37,925 nucleotides of DNA from Actinomycetota bacterium (GCA_005884115.1 VAXW01000004.1:354898-392822), one strand, 5' to 3'; shown: positions 16,661 through 25,385, counted from the first letter of the stretch. Made by a program: numbers and translations. The notes: generated by a model not told the origin, from the letters alone.

Positions 16661-17477
16661 CGCGTTCGCGTTCGGCGCCCGGACAGGTGTCTCGATCGCG
16701 GTCGCGCCCTCGGTCCGGAAGACCTCATCGAACGCGGCGCTGAACTTCGAGTCGCGGTCGTGGATCACGAAGCGAAGTGGCTGCGCGCGCTCGTCGAGGT
16801 CATGCACGAGGTTGCGCGCCTGCTGAGCGACCCATCGGCCACTCGGATTCGGGCTTGAGCCGGCGAGATGGACGCGTCGGCTGGCGATCTCGATGAAGAA
16901 GAGTACGTAGTCGCGTCGCAGGAACGCGGTCTCGACCGTGAAGAAGTCGCGCGCAAGGGTGCTCGCGGCCCTGTGCGTGAATGAAGTCGCGCCACGACGG
17001 CCCGGTTCGGCGCGGCGCGGGCGGGATTCCCTCCCTACGTAGCACGCCGCGCACCGACGTCTCCGAGACCGAGATGCCGAGCATGCGCAGCTCCCCGACG
17101 ATGCGTCGCGCGCCCCAGCGCGGGTTCTCTCGCGCGAGGCGGACGATCAAGACGACCACGTCGCGACCGAGCCGTGGGCGCCCGGGTCTGCGGTGCTCGA
17201 ACGTCCAGCGGCGCTTGAGGATTGCAGCGTGCCAGCGCAACAACGTCTCGGGCGTGACCGCAAAGGCGCTCCAGCGCGTGCGTGGCAGAAGGCGGCTGAG
17301 CGCGGCGAGCAGCGTCCGGTCACAGGTGCCATAACGCGGACGCGGTGCCTGGCGACGCAGCACGCCGAGTTCGTGGCGCAGCACGAGGATCTCGACCTCC
17401 TTGCGCTCGGACGAGCGGCCGAGCAGGACAACCAGTTCGAAGACGCGACGGAGCGCCAGGTACAGAAGTGCGTGCAC
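16661..17477 (-). pseudogene. Decayed IS transposase (DDE/rve integrase type)
   Basis: From ATG 17477 the frame shows the usual N-terminus of this IS3/IS481-like group (EILVLRHELGVLRRQ), a helix-turn-helix-type region (RWTFEHRRPGRPRLGR, NPRWGARRIVGEL) and the start of the catalytic core (SWRDFIHA). An extra base in the CCC at 16969-16971 shifts the frame. Removing it restores DFFTVETAF with the first catalytic Asp, and the shifted frame continues through IHDRDSKF (second Asp) to PVRAPNANA at 16661. The third acidic residue and the rest of the core are absent. One frameshift plus C-terminal truncation make it inactive. I find no terminal inverted repeats. Confidence 0.8.
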
Positions 17478-17880
17478 GCATCACCTCTTGGGTCGCGGAG
17501 CGAAGCGCCGCAGACTACGCAAGTCTGACTCCGAGCCGCGTACTAGCCTGACGGCGTCGCAGGGCGATCGGGTTTATGCGCCCTACGAGCATGCCGAGCA
17601 CCCGATTTTCACTCGACGCGTCCTCACTAGGCCCAGATGTGGGGCAGTGCTGAGCGGGCGTTGCCGCCTCAAGCCGTGTGAGCGCGTTGCGAGGCGCCTT
17701 GACGACCATGATACGGGCGGTTCTATCTCGCGTTGAGCCTTGCCGATCAGTCGCGGCCACCGTCTTGCCGGCGCAGCAATCCAAGCGCGCCCGTGTCGCG
17801 CCACGCCCCACGGGGCGCAGCGCGACACGACGCGCTTAACGCGTCACCGTCAGCCGCCGTCGGCCGATTCGATCCAGGAT
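17478..17880. other. Non-coding stretch between IS remnant and secreted-protein gene
   Basis: I see no gene with coding character. A block at 17694-17716 (CCTTGACGACCATGATA) resembles one at 19260-19282, on the other side of the secreted-protein gene. Confidence 0.4.
17829..17845. terminator. Short hairpin downstream of the secreted-protein gene
   Basis: GACGCG and CGCGTC form a perfect 6-bp stem with a CTTAA loop, 35 bases beyond the stop of the leftward gene at 17881. There is no T-run, so it is a tentative terminator. Confidence 0.3.
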
Positions 17881-18732
17881 TCAGCTCGCTTTGATCTCAA
17901 GTTTTTCTTCCGTTTCGTATCCCATGGGGCCGGAGAACCCAGATTCACCGATCAGGCCGACCTGTTCTTTGAATAGCCACACCGGTTCGGCGATGGTAGC
18001 TTCCAACGTAGCTTTCGGTCCGCCTTCGAAGCTTTCCGGAACCTGTTTGCCTTCTTCCGAGACAACGTAAACTCTCGTTTTGAAGGTCATCTGGTCCACC
18101 GGCTGCACTTCAGCGATGACTGAATCGCTGATGATCCACTCCGACTGCCGCACTTCTACCCCATTGCAAAGCGGCTCCGGAAGACACACGTGGTAACACG
18201 TGAACTGCAGCATTCCTGGTTCCGGAGGCGGCGGAGACTTGAGCTCGAGCCCAACGGTCGGGGTTGCCCCCCCTTTGATCAAGCCAAGTTCGGCTTCAAT
18301 GGGGTGCAGAGTATGGATGACGTCGAAGCCGAAGGGCACAATGTCTTCAGGTGTGGTGCCGCAATCCATGTGTGGTCCGGCGTCTGGCCCACCGCAGCCT
18401 TGCATTTCAATTTCGATCAACGCCGTTTTAGGCCCGGTCCATTCTCCTGGTAGACGGGTGACTCCACAATTCACTCGCCTATCCCCTACAGTTTTGAATC
18501 TCATATAGCCGCCCATAACGAACTGCGGTTTGGGACCTGGACCAGGGAACCATTCCCAGTTGTTTTCAGTTTCGGTCGCCGGGGTCGTGCAAGTACCGGT
18601 TTTGAATTTCCCGGTTGTGACTTTTATACAGCGGCCCAGCTCGGGTGATTCAGCGAACGCGCTTGGCGTGATCGCGACTGCAATCAACGACGCGACCAGC
18701 ACGCTGGTCACGGTCGCAGTGACACGTTTCAT
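17881..18732 (-). CDS. Secreted protein of unknown function
   Basis: ATG at 18732 (GGGAGGAG about 8 bases upstream) gives 283 residues. A longer frame starts at 18810 but adds an implausible N-terminus. The signal peptide is clear (MKRVTATVTSVLVASLIAVA, cleavage near SAFAES). The mature protein has many Cys, some in pairs of motifs (CTTPATET, NCGVTRL, QGCGG, DCGTTPED, FTCYHVCLPEPLC), and looks beta-rich and disulfide-bonded. It resembles other orphan secreted proteins of Thermoleophilia; I know no function. Codons AAA and GAA are frequent, as in the 8697 gene. It sits inside the tRNA-Arg-bounded region, so it may be cargo of the island. Confidence 0.7.
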   Translation of the reverse strand: MKRVTATVTSVLVASLIAVAITPSAFAESPELGRCIKVTTGKFKTGTCTTPATETENNWEWFPGPGPKPQFVMGGYMRFKTVGDRRVNCGVTRLPGEWTGPKTALIEIEMQGCGGPDAGPHMDCGTTPEDIVPFGFDVIHTLHPIEAELGLIKGGATPTVGLELKSPPPPEPGMLQFTCYHVCLPEPLCNGVEVRQSEWIISDSVIAEVQPVDQMTFKTRVYVVSEEGKQVPESFEGGPKATLEATIAEPVWLFKEQVGLIGESGFSGPMGYETEEKLEIKAS

Positions 18733-19346
18733 CGGGGGGCTCCTCCCTCTGCTTGAGCCACGCGCTTGAGCTGGTGCTCGAGCGCATAACCCTATGGATC
18801 GTTCGCTCACCGGACGTCGGACCGCTCTGGCGCGATATGGCGCCGAAACATTCCGACGCGGAACGTGGGCCGATGCCTATCAGACGGGGTGGGGCCGGTC
18901 AAGCAAGGCAGTGGAGTGCTACCGATGAGTCTGTAGACGGTGAAGTAGCGCGCCGATTGCCTTAACTCGGCTGGCGTCATTAGCGCTCGCCGTCGCCGAA
19001 TCGGGCCGTCTCGCAAGACACTGCTCGCACGTTCGCTGCTACAGGCCAGCGAGGGGCCGAGGGCCAGCTCACCGAACATCGACGGGTGGACGTGCGGCAG
19101 GTGACGCCAAAGGCAACGGGCGGTCGCCGGTTCATGTCAGGCCAGGCGTCACCCCGAGCGACTCGGGCGCAGAGTAAAGGGGTCAGCCGCGGTCCCGCCT
19201 ATGGGCCCACCCTACGCGTGAGATGTCGTTCGCAGACGTTTGAGAGCGCCCGAAAGCGCGCCTTGACGCCCATGATGTGGCGATGTGGCCGCCGTTTGCG
19301 GGGGAAGCCTTGTTACCATCTGAGGCCTCGGATCGGTCCGCGAATC
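18733..19346. other. Non-coding stretch
   Basis: About 610 bases without a supported gene. Short ORFs on both strands lack codon bias. It contains the promoter side of the leftward secreted-protein gene and a block near 19260-19282 resembling 17694-17716. Nothing else stands out. Confidence 0.4.
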
Positions 19347-20365
19347 TCACTCGGCGTCTAGCACCAACATCCACGCGCGCTTGAGCGGGAGGCGGGACTT
19401 CACGTCCTCTCGGAGTCGGTCGTACACGCCGAACAGAACGTCGAGAAGGTCGTCGGCTTCCCAAAGGACCATCGAGAAGTGCTCGGCCTGCGCCTCGCGC
19501 TTGACCGTGCCCTTGAAGCCGCCCCAAGCGACGAGCAGAGCGTGATCGGCTTGTCGCGCCTCCTTGAGCCCGCGCATCGAGCGGTACTCGTCGACGCCGG
19601 CATGACCGGTCTTGACCTGGCCGACGATTCGAGGGCTCTCGCGTCCGGTTGGACCTGATCCCATCAGGAGGTCGACCCCTTCGTCTGCCCCAGGCGGGCT
19701 CACCGTCACGGTGAATCCCTGTGCCTCGAAGATCGCACCTACCAGATCGGCGAGGCCGTGGCCGGCGATGGTCTGGCTGATCTTCTGACGGATCTGCTCG
19801 CGCGCGATCTGCGCAGGGTCGATCGCGGCCTCCAGATCGATCATGTCCTCGCCCGAGGGGGCGGGCGACGGGAGCGGGCTCGGGGGCTTGCCCGATACAG
19901 TGGCGAGAATGCGCTGCTCTGCGTTGTCGCGGCGCACTTGAGCGACGGTGAGGAAGGCCCCAAACGAGAACAACAGGTCCTGATCGAAGCCGTCTCGCGA
20001 GACGTCGGTCTTGATCCAGGTCACCGGGCGCACGTGGCAGAGCTCCTCACCCAGGTCAGTCCGATAGGCGTAGGGCCCGGAGATGCGCCCAACGGCGACG
20101 GTGCCCGTGGTCTTCAGAGGCAGGACCACCAGCTCATCGACCTGCATGCGCTCCCGCAGCGACCACAGCTGCGCCACATACGTCGCCCGCGCCTTAGCCG
20201 ATCACTCCGGAGCTGCCTGTTCGCACAGGGCATTCAGCGCCTTGCGGCTATGTGCATATCGCTTAGGTCGGGGACTTGGCCAAACCGACCCCCTACCACG
20301 CCGTGCTCCAGGCAGCGTTCCTCGCGCTCGCCATGCCGCCCGGCCTTGACTGTCCAGACCGCCAT
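19347..20365 (-). pseudogene. Broken Mrr-like restriction endonuclease
   Basis: The downstream part (276 codons from 20177) has a beta-rich N-region (LWSLRERMQVDELVVLPLK) and an Mrr-type nuclease domain near its residues 140-230: EAQGFTVTVSPPGADEGVDL then QVKTG, giving the D...QxK catalytic pattern (D169, K189). The family's true N-terminus lies upstream from ATG 20365 (MAVWTVKAGRHGEREERC), in another frame. A CA-type two-base slip near 20249-20254 joins DLSDMH to RKALNALCEQAAPE, and an in-frame TGA at 20202-20204 then interrupts the frame that leads into the main part. One frameshift plus one stop argue for a recently inactivated gene. The intact protein would cut modified or foreign DNA. 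Confidence 0.75.
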
Positions 20366-20827
20366 CCCAGGAAGTCCTATCAGGCCACGGGCGGCGAGGC
20401 CAACAGCCGTCGCCTTGCCGGCTCTGCCGCCACGGCGAGGGTGAGCTCGCGCAGGACAAGCCCCGGGCGTCAATCAGGATGGAGTGCGCCTTGCAACCAA
20501 TTGCACCACAGAGGCTGGAACCACGCTGCGAGACGGGACGAGAGGTGGCAGGTAGATGAGCGCCCCCGGAGAGGGTCGAACTCCCGACCTTCGGTTCCGA
20601 CGATCGTCTTTCTGAGTCCAGGGCTCGGAGGGCCGGGTTTCTTCGCTGTGCACACTCGGCGCTAACCCTCAGTCCTGCGCTTACGACGCGGACAGCTTGT
20701 CGGCCGGGCTCCGCGCATTCTCGCACGCCCACCACGAGACGCCGCTTAGTTCCTGCTTAGTCCCGCGCTAAGTCGGGCCGCCGCGCAGCTTTCAGGGAAA
20801 GGGGCGATTACCAGGTCTTTCTTGGAG
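20366..20827. other. Non-coding stretch with the right tRNA-Arg repeat
   Basis: No gene is supported here. It carries the right copy of the tRNA-Arg 3'-half repeat (20555-20599) and, 54-64 bases to its left, two TTGCA boxes ten bases apart (20491 and 20501), similar to the phased boxes near the recombinase. Confidence 0.5.
20555..20599 (-). repeat. tRNA-Arg 3'-half direct repeat, right copy (att-like)
   Basis: This matches 11731-11775 at 42 of 45 positions, same orientation. It covers the acceptor end, T-arm and 3' anticodon side of a tRNA-Arg; the sequence beyond the anticodon is unrelated to a tRNA. With the left copy it marks the limits of a possible integrated element. Confidence 0.65.
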
Positions 20828-20900
20828 TGGAGCCAACCGGGATCGAACCGGTGACCTCCTGCTTGCAAAGCAGGCGCTCTCCCATCTGAGCTATGGCCCC
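20828..20900 (-). tRNA. tRNA-Ala (anticodon TGC)
   Basis: The 73-base minus-strand sequence folds as a full cloverleaf: acceptor GGGGCCA/TGGCTCC (one G-T pair), D-arm with AGCTCAGATGGGAGAGC, anticodon arm CCTGC-TTTGCAA-GCAGG with TGC at the anticodon, and T-arm ACCGGTTCGATCCCGGT. The discriminator base is A and CCA is not encoded. It reads GCA and, by wobble, other Ala codons. Confidence 0.97.
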
Positions 20901-20957
20901 TCGACCCTCGAGTGTAGGCGACGGTGCCGTCCTGACAGCTCGCCGATCGAGCCTAAG

Positions 20958-21413
20958 CTACTTGTCGAAGTCGAAGTCGCGCGGGGGTCTCTGCTCGAAC
21001 CACAGGCGGTCCTGCTCCGGGGTGTGGCGCAGGAAGTCGGGCGTCTCTTCGAGGACGTCCTCTGGGCCCTCTGGGTGTGGCGCCCTGCCAGAGTCGGGCC
21101 CGGGCGTACCATCCTCGGAGCCACCGGTTTGCTCCTCAGCGAATACGTCTTGCATGTCGATCTCCGCGGTCTCGCCCGCCGAGGCCGCAGCCGCGCCCGA
21201 GGGGTCACTGGCGTGCGCTGGTGCGCCCCCAGTTTGCTGGTCCGACAGCTCCGATGCCACCGACTCTATTGGAAGATCCGTCGCCGGACCTTCGTCATAG
21301 CCGCCGGGCGGAGCCAAGGCCTCGCGCTGCTCTCGAGCAACCTCCCCAGGATCCGCGCCCCGGCGACGCTTGAGCTCGAGATGATCGCGAATGGCGTCGT
21401 CCAGCAGTCCCAT
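20958..21413 (-). CDS. Small acidic hypothetical protein
   Basis: A 151-residue protein from ATG 21413 (MGLLDDAIRDHLELKRRRG); an ATG five codons upstream is less like the family. The N-terminal 30 residues form a charged amphipathic helix (DPGEVAREQREAL follows). The middle is disordered and rich in Ala, Gly, Glu and Pro. The C-terminus is conserved-looking (PEDVLEETPDFLR, ending QRPPRDFDFDK). I have seen similar proteins in actinobacteria of this lineage; no function is established. It is flanked by two alanine tRNAs and is likely a core gene. Confidence 0.75.
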   Translation of the reverse strand: MGLLDDAIRDHLELKRRRGADPGEVAREQREALAPPGGYDEGPATDLPIESVASELSDQQTGGAPAHASDPSGAAAASAGETAEIDMQDVFAEEQTGGSEDGTPGPDSGRAPHPEGPEDVLEETPDFLRHTPEQDRLWFEQRPPRDFDFDK

Positions 21414-21491
21414 GCGCCCGCACACCATACTGCGCAGGCTGCCGGCGGTGGGCGACTACACTTCGGGGTCCGCTAGCCTGCGGCGTCGTGT

Positions 21492-21564
21492 GGGGCTATA
21501 GCTCAGTTGGGAGAGCGCCTGGATCGCACCCAGGAGGTCGCCGGTTCGAGTCCGGCTAGCTCCA
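21492..21564 (+). tRNA. tRNA-Ala (anticodon CGC)
   Basis: A 73-base cloverleaf: acceptor GGGGCTA/TAGCTCC with one G-T pair, D-arm AGCTCAGTTGGGAGAGC, anticodon arm CCTGG-ATCGCAC-CCAGG with CGC in the anticodon position, T-arm GCCGGTTCGAGTCCGGC and discriminator A. It decodes GCG, the favoured Ala codon in GC-rich genomes. Confidence 0.95.
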
Positions 21565-21955
21565 CTTCGAGAAGCCCCTGGACGTCGGCGGCGTCCGCCC
21601 ACGGGGAACCTACGTAGATCGCCGATGGTCACGCTCCATTTCAGGCACTACCCCAGGAGCTCTTCAGCCGATCGGACGCCGACGCCGAAGCTGTGATGCT
21701 CGCACGACGGGGGCGGCCAGCAGTTGGGCGCTGGCGTCCGCGCATTGACGGCGAACTTTCCCGTCAAATCCTGCCGCGCTGGCTGGCCTTCGTCACGGCT
21801 GTCGTCGGCGCCCCAAGCCCCATCACTCGAGGGAGGGCGCCGTCGGATCCATTCCTCGCCGCGTGAGGCGCTATGCGTGGTTGCCGGTCTGCTCTCCCTG
21901 AGGTTGGTTATCTACGAGCGCGCGAGCTCCCAGTGACGGGCTCAGGCCGTGGCTT
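21565..21955. other. Non-coding stretch
   Basis: About 390 bases after the alanine tRNA. One 70-codon ORF on the plus strand has no recognisable features. I see no repeat or RNA gene. Confidence 0.4.
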
Positions 21956-23131
21956 TCACGTACACGGGATCGCCACCAGGGCGCGACGGCACAGCCATGC
22001 AGAAACCACTTTGCGCAGCACGGGCACCGTGCGCTCGAGCATCGGAAAGTGACCGGTATTCGCAAGGCGCACCGTCGTCTTATCGCTGCTTCCGCTGAAG
22101 TGAGACTGCTGTTCGTCCTGGCCTTGCCGGGTCAAGACTGGGTCCTCTTCGCCGTAGATCAGGAGGACCGGAACCTGGACTTCGGGCACCCTCGCCTGGT
22201 CCACCGCCAGCACCGTCAGAACCGAGGAGAGATACCCGCAGGGATTGCGCTCGCGTTGCGCGAGCGTGGCATCGATCACCGCTTCTTCGGCGTTGAAGAA
22301 GAGCTTTTCCCTGAATTCGGTGTCGGGAGGCCCGAAGAGTATGTAGCCGCCCGGGCCGCCCGGCTTTGCATCTTCTCCTCCCTGGGCGCAAACCAGGCTC
22401 CTGTTCGCGAAGATTTCCTCCACGAACGGCGTGAAACCCTGATCGGCGAAGGTCATCACGACCAGCGCGTCGATGTCCTTGTAGGAGTACGCCTCGATCT
22501 GAGCCACCGCTCCGCCGACGTCATGACCGACCAGCACGACTTTCTGAAACGAGATCGGCGCGACACCGGCCTTATCGACGGTATATTCGTGGTTGCGAAG
22601 CCTCTGGACAATCTGGTGGGTGACGGCCGCCTGCGACCCTATGCAGCTCTGGAAGCCGTTCGGGTATCCGCTGGCGCCGTAGCCGAGCATGTCGATCGTG
22701 AGCGACATGTGCCCTTTGGCCGCCATCTCGGCCGGGAAGTTGTAGCCAGGCACCACCGTGAAGCGCCAGTTCCACTCGCCGGCGTCGAAGCCGTAGAGGT
22801 AGAGCGTGATCTCGGCCTCCTTCGGGCCTGCGAGCGCCGAGCGCGGCCCGGTGAGGTGCCCGCGTACCGTGTAGTCGGCACCATCGCTCTCGCACGGAAC
22901 CCTCGAGTCGTTGATGTTTTTGATGTGCTGGAAGCTGACTGGCAAGTCGTATCCGCTCGCGCTGCCGACCGGCCCCGCGATCGCCAGTCCCGCGCCCAGA
23001 ACACCGGTCGTGGCCATCGCTAGGGCAACGACGCGTGCCTGCGACGCGATCCTCCGCGTGCTGTACGCCCGCCTTGCAAGCCGTTCGCGCCGTGCGCTGA
23101 GCCGCCGCCGTGTGTAGCTGTGCCACCTCAT
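21956..23131 (-). CDS. Exported alpha/beta hydrolase with Asp nucleophile
   Basis: The 391-residue protein begins with a long basic N-terminus and an export segment at about 33-58 (ALAMATTGVLGAGLAIAG), then an alpha/beta hydrolase fold. The nucleophile elbow is VGHDVGGA with Asp204 in place of Ser, as in epoxide hydrolases and haloalkane dehalogenases. The acid is probably Asp330 (YGEEDPV) and the base His361 (NTGHFPMLE). The oxyanion side is near VVPGYNFPAEM. This suggests hydrolysis of an epoxide, halide or related bond outside the cytoplasm. GGGAGGG precedes the ATG by about 4 bases. It is divergent from an HxlR regulator 85 bases away, which probably controls it. An ordinary esterase is unlikely without the Ser. 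Confidence 0.8.
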   Translation of the reverse strand: MRWHSYTRRRLSARRERLARRAYSTRRIASQARVVALAMATTGVLGAGLAIAGPVGSASGYDLPVSFQHIKNINDSRVPCESDGADYTVRGHLTGPRSALAGPKEAEITLYLYGFDAGEWNWRFTVVPGYNFPAEMAAKGHMSLTIDMLGYGASGYPNGFQSCIGSQAAVTHQIVQRLRNHEYTVDKAGVAPISFQKVVLVGHDVGGAVAQIEAYSYKDIDALVVMTFADQGFTPFVEEIFANRSLVCAQGGEDAKPGGPGGYILFGPPDTEFREKLFFNAEEAVIDATLAQRERNPCGYLSSVLTVLAVDQARVPEVQVPVLLIYGEEDPVLTRQGQDEQQSHFSGSSDKTTVRLANTGHFPMLERTVPVLRKVVSAWLCRRALVAIPCT

Positions 23132-23216
23132 TGATCCCTCCCTATGCCGCCGTCAACTACGCTACTATCTAAAAACTAAGCTAGAGATATCACTTTTCTA
23201 AGTAAGATGCAAGGGG
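23132..23216. promoter_or_regulatory. AT-rich divergent promoter with a direct repeat
   Basis: This 85-base spacer is far richer in A and T than its surroundings. CTAAGCTAGA (23176-23185) and CTAAGTAAGA (23198-23207) form a direct repeat 22 bases apart. TAAGAT at 23203-23208 is a plausible -10 box for the rightward gene, placing its start at or near the ATG (leaderless). A binding site for the HxlR regulator is likely here, but no motif is proven. Confidence 0.45.
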
Positions 23217-23921
23217 ATGCAGCGCACGATCCGACTCCCCCCGACCAGACAGACAGCCATGCGCAGCTATGACCAGTACTGCCCCGGGGCACGGGCGCTC
23301 GACATCGTCGGCAGGCGCTGGACGCTCTTGATCGTCCGGGAGCTGATGGCCGTGCCCAAGCGCTACACCGACCTGCTCGCCGGGCTACCTGGGATCGGGC
23401 CCAACGTGCTCGCGGCTCGACTGCAAGAGATGGAGGCCTTTGGACTGCTCCAACGCAGGACCCTCCCACCCCCGGCAGCCTCAACTGTCTACGAGCTCAC
23501 CGAACTCGGGCAGGGGCTGATCCCGGTCATCCGTGATCTGCGCCGCTGGGGCACTAACTTCCTCGGTCCGCCGACGAAGAGGGACCGTGTCCAGGTCCCC
23601 TGGTTGGTGGGGGCGATGATGGGAGCGTTCCGGCCCGGAGCGGCTCGGGGGGTGCGCGAGACCTACGAGTTTCGAATCGACGGACTGGTATTCCAGATCC
23701 ACGTAGACGACGGCACCGTTGACATCGGCTTCGGGAGCGCCTGCGACCCCGACCTCCGCATCAGCACCGACAAGGAGACCCTTGCCGCGTTGATCTCGCG
23801 GCAGCTAAGCCCGAGCCAGGCGGTCAGGAGCGGGAAGGCCCAGCTTGAGGGCGATCGCGACGTCGCGGAGCGATGCGTTGAGATTCTGGGCCTCCCGGTC
23901 CCCGTAGCCCAGCCAGGCTGA
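23217..23921 (+). CDS. HxlR-family regulator with C-terminal SCP2-like domain
   Basis: This is a 234-residue protein. Residues 22-115 form an HxlR winged helix (CPGARALDIVGRRWTLLIVREL, NVLAARLQEMEAFGLLQRR, YELTELGQGL), with the N-terminal Cys typical of the family. Residues 145-225 are an extra domain (YEFRIDGLVFQIHVDDG, DPDLRISTDKETLAALISR) resembling the SCP2 sterol-carrier fold, seen in other actinobacterial HxlR proteins and a possible lipid sensor. The ATG at 23217 has no properly spaced ribosome site but fits a leaderless message; Met15 at 23259 is the alternative start. It is divergent from the exported hydrolase, its probable target. Confidence 0.85.
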   Translation: MQRTIRLPPTRQTAMRSYDQYCPGARALDIVGRRWTLLIVRELMAVPKRYTDLLAGLPGIGPNVLAARLQEMEAFGLLQRRTLPPPAASTVYELTELGQGLIPVIRDLRRWGTNFLGPPTKRDRVQVPWLVGAMMGAFRPGAARGVRETYEFRIDGLVFQIHVDDGTVDIGFGSACDPDLRISTDKETLAALISRQLSPSQAVRSGKAQLEGDRDVAERCVEILGLPVPVAQPG

Positions 23922-24158
23922 GCACCAGGAGATCTGCCGGGTTCCGAGACGGAGCGAAGGCAAGTCGAGGGCTAGCGCCTCGGCAACGTCCTTCCGCAGC
24001 CCTGCATCGCGTGGGCCGTGTCGGCACCGAGAGCAGCTCCCGCCGAAGCCGGGTCCGGTGCGCCCCGGCAGGCTACCGGCCGCCGGGGCGCGAACCGCGA
24101 CTGGGCCCGGTTAAGGCATCCGAGACTCGAGCCCAGCCGTTCTCTCTCTCCCTCTCGA

Positions 24159-25385
24159 TCAGGGGATCACCGGCCGGATGAGCCGGCTGGCAGTGTCGTT
24201 TACATAGATGTCGAAGACTGCCCAGCTGCTTGAGCTGGGCAGGCTGCCCGGTGGTGGGGACCCGTCGGGTCCGTAGCCGAGCGTCGGTTCGCCGATGTTG
24301 GCGACGAGCAATGAGCCGCGTCCGTCGAAGGCGACGCCAAAGGGCCCGCTGAACGGGACTTCGCGTTCGGCGTTTTCCGCCGGGCTCGGGAAGCGCGCCT
24401 GCTCGCTGCCGTCCGGGGCCAGTATCGAGACCTGATTCTTTGCAAGCAGCGCAACGTACAGCTTGCCCGACTTGCCGAAGGCGATGCCGGCCGCCCCGAA
24501 CACCTGCGCCGCGAGGCAGTTCGGGTAGTTGAAGGTAGGTTCGGGCTGGCAGGGCGTGACCACCACGTCGGAGTAGCGATGGACCACTTCGAGGTGGTCG
24601 ACGTCGGGATGGGCGAACGGAAGCCGGTAGACGACGACGCCCGGCGCCTGGTTGCCGGCGGCGAAGTAGAGGTACTGTCCGCTGGGATCGACGGCTAGGC
24701 CGACGACGCTGGATCCGTAGCTGCCCGCAAGCCGGGGATCGACATACCACGCCTGCGCTTCGCCGCCGCCTGGCGGCACGCGCCAGATGATGGGCGGCCC
24801 GGCTCCCTCGCTGACATACAGGGATCCGTCGCCGGTGAAGGCGAGGAAGGAGGGCATGTCGGTGAACGAGGTGTATGTGCCGGTCGGGAAGGTCGCATAC
24901 ACCGCTTGCGCGCCGGTTTCAGGATCGACTCTGTCGACCCTGCCGTTCATGTCTGCGACGTAGATGCGGCCGGCGGCGTCGAGCGCGATGCCAGCAAGGC
25001 CCATCGGCGCCACGGGCGACTGCCGCGTTACCCAGATCGGGTTCGGCCGTTCTGCAAGCAGCTGGCCGGTTCGCAGGTCATAGGCGAAGATCGCGTCGCG
25101 GCCATCGAACGCGCGGTCGAAGTTGCCGCCTGACGAGTCAACGTAGAGCGTCTTCCCGTTGATGGCGAGGCCGCCCGGATTCCCGGGGTAGGGGAGCGTC
25201 GTGAAGACCTGCGTTTCGCCGACTTGACGTTCGGCTGTCTGGGCGAGGGCACCGGACGCCATGCTCAACATCAGCACTGCGGCCAGCGCTGCAGATCGTC
25301 TGAGGATGCGGGCGGCGCGCCTGCCTGGCGCGGTGCCTCCTCGCCGCTCGCCGCTGCGTGTCCCGATTAGCTGCGCTGCAAGCAT
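24159..25385 (-). CDS. Secreted beta-propeller (NHL/SMP-30-like) protein
   Basis: A 408-residue protein with a signal peptide at about 25-49 (RRSAALAAVLMLSMASGALAQ, split by a basic start). The body shows repeated blades: GLAINGKTLYVDSSGG, GIALDAAGRIYVADMNG, FLAFTGDGSLYVSEGAG, GLAVDPSGQYLYFAAG, GIAFGKSGKLYVALL and GVAFDGRGSLLVANIGE, about six, each a G-[LIV]-A-x-D-x-x-G-x-[LI]-YVA strand. Propellers of this kind include lactonases and non-enzymatic binding proteins. I cannot assign metal ligands, so the activity is open. GGAAGGG sits just before the ATG. It is divergent from an HxlR regulator 132 bases away, a design repeated from the hydrolase module. Confidence 0.8.
   Translation of the reverse strand: MLAAQLIGTRSGERRGGTAPGRRAARILRRSAALAAVLMLSMASGALAQTAERQVGETQVFTTLPYPGNPGGLAINGKTLYVDSSGGNFDRAFDGRDAIFAYDLRTGQLLAERPNPIWVTRQSPVAPMGLAGIALDAAGRIYVADMNGRVDRVDPETGAQAVYATFPTGTYTSFTDMPSFLAFTGDGSLYVSEGAGPPIIWRVPPGGGEAQAWYVDPRLAGSYGSSVVGLAVDPSGQYLYFAAGNQAPGVVVYRLPFAHPDVDHLEVVHRYSDVVVTPCQPEPTFNYPNCLAAQVFGAAGIAFGKSGKLYVALLAKNQVSILAPDGSEQARFPSPAENAEREVPFSGPFGVAFDGRGSLLVANIGEPTLGYGPDGSPPPGSLPSSSSWAVFDIYVNDTASRLIRPVIP

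Noticed and set aside
20276..20665. A 129-codon plus-strand ORF over the Mrr remnant and tRNA-Arg repeat
   Set aside because: It is antisense to the pseudogene and translates a tRNA fragment (RRGSNSRPSVPT).
22049..23023. A 324-codon ORF antisense to the exported hydrolase
   Set aside because: It is a shadow of the hydrolase codons; the leftward protein has clear catalytic motifs and a signal segment.
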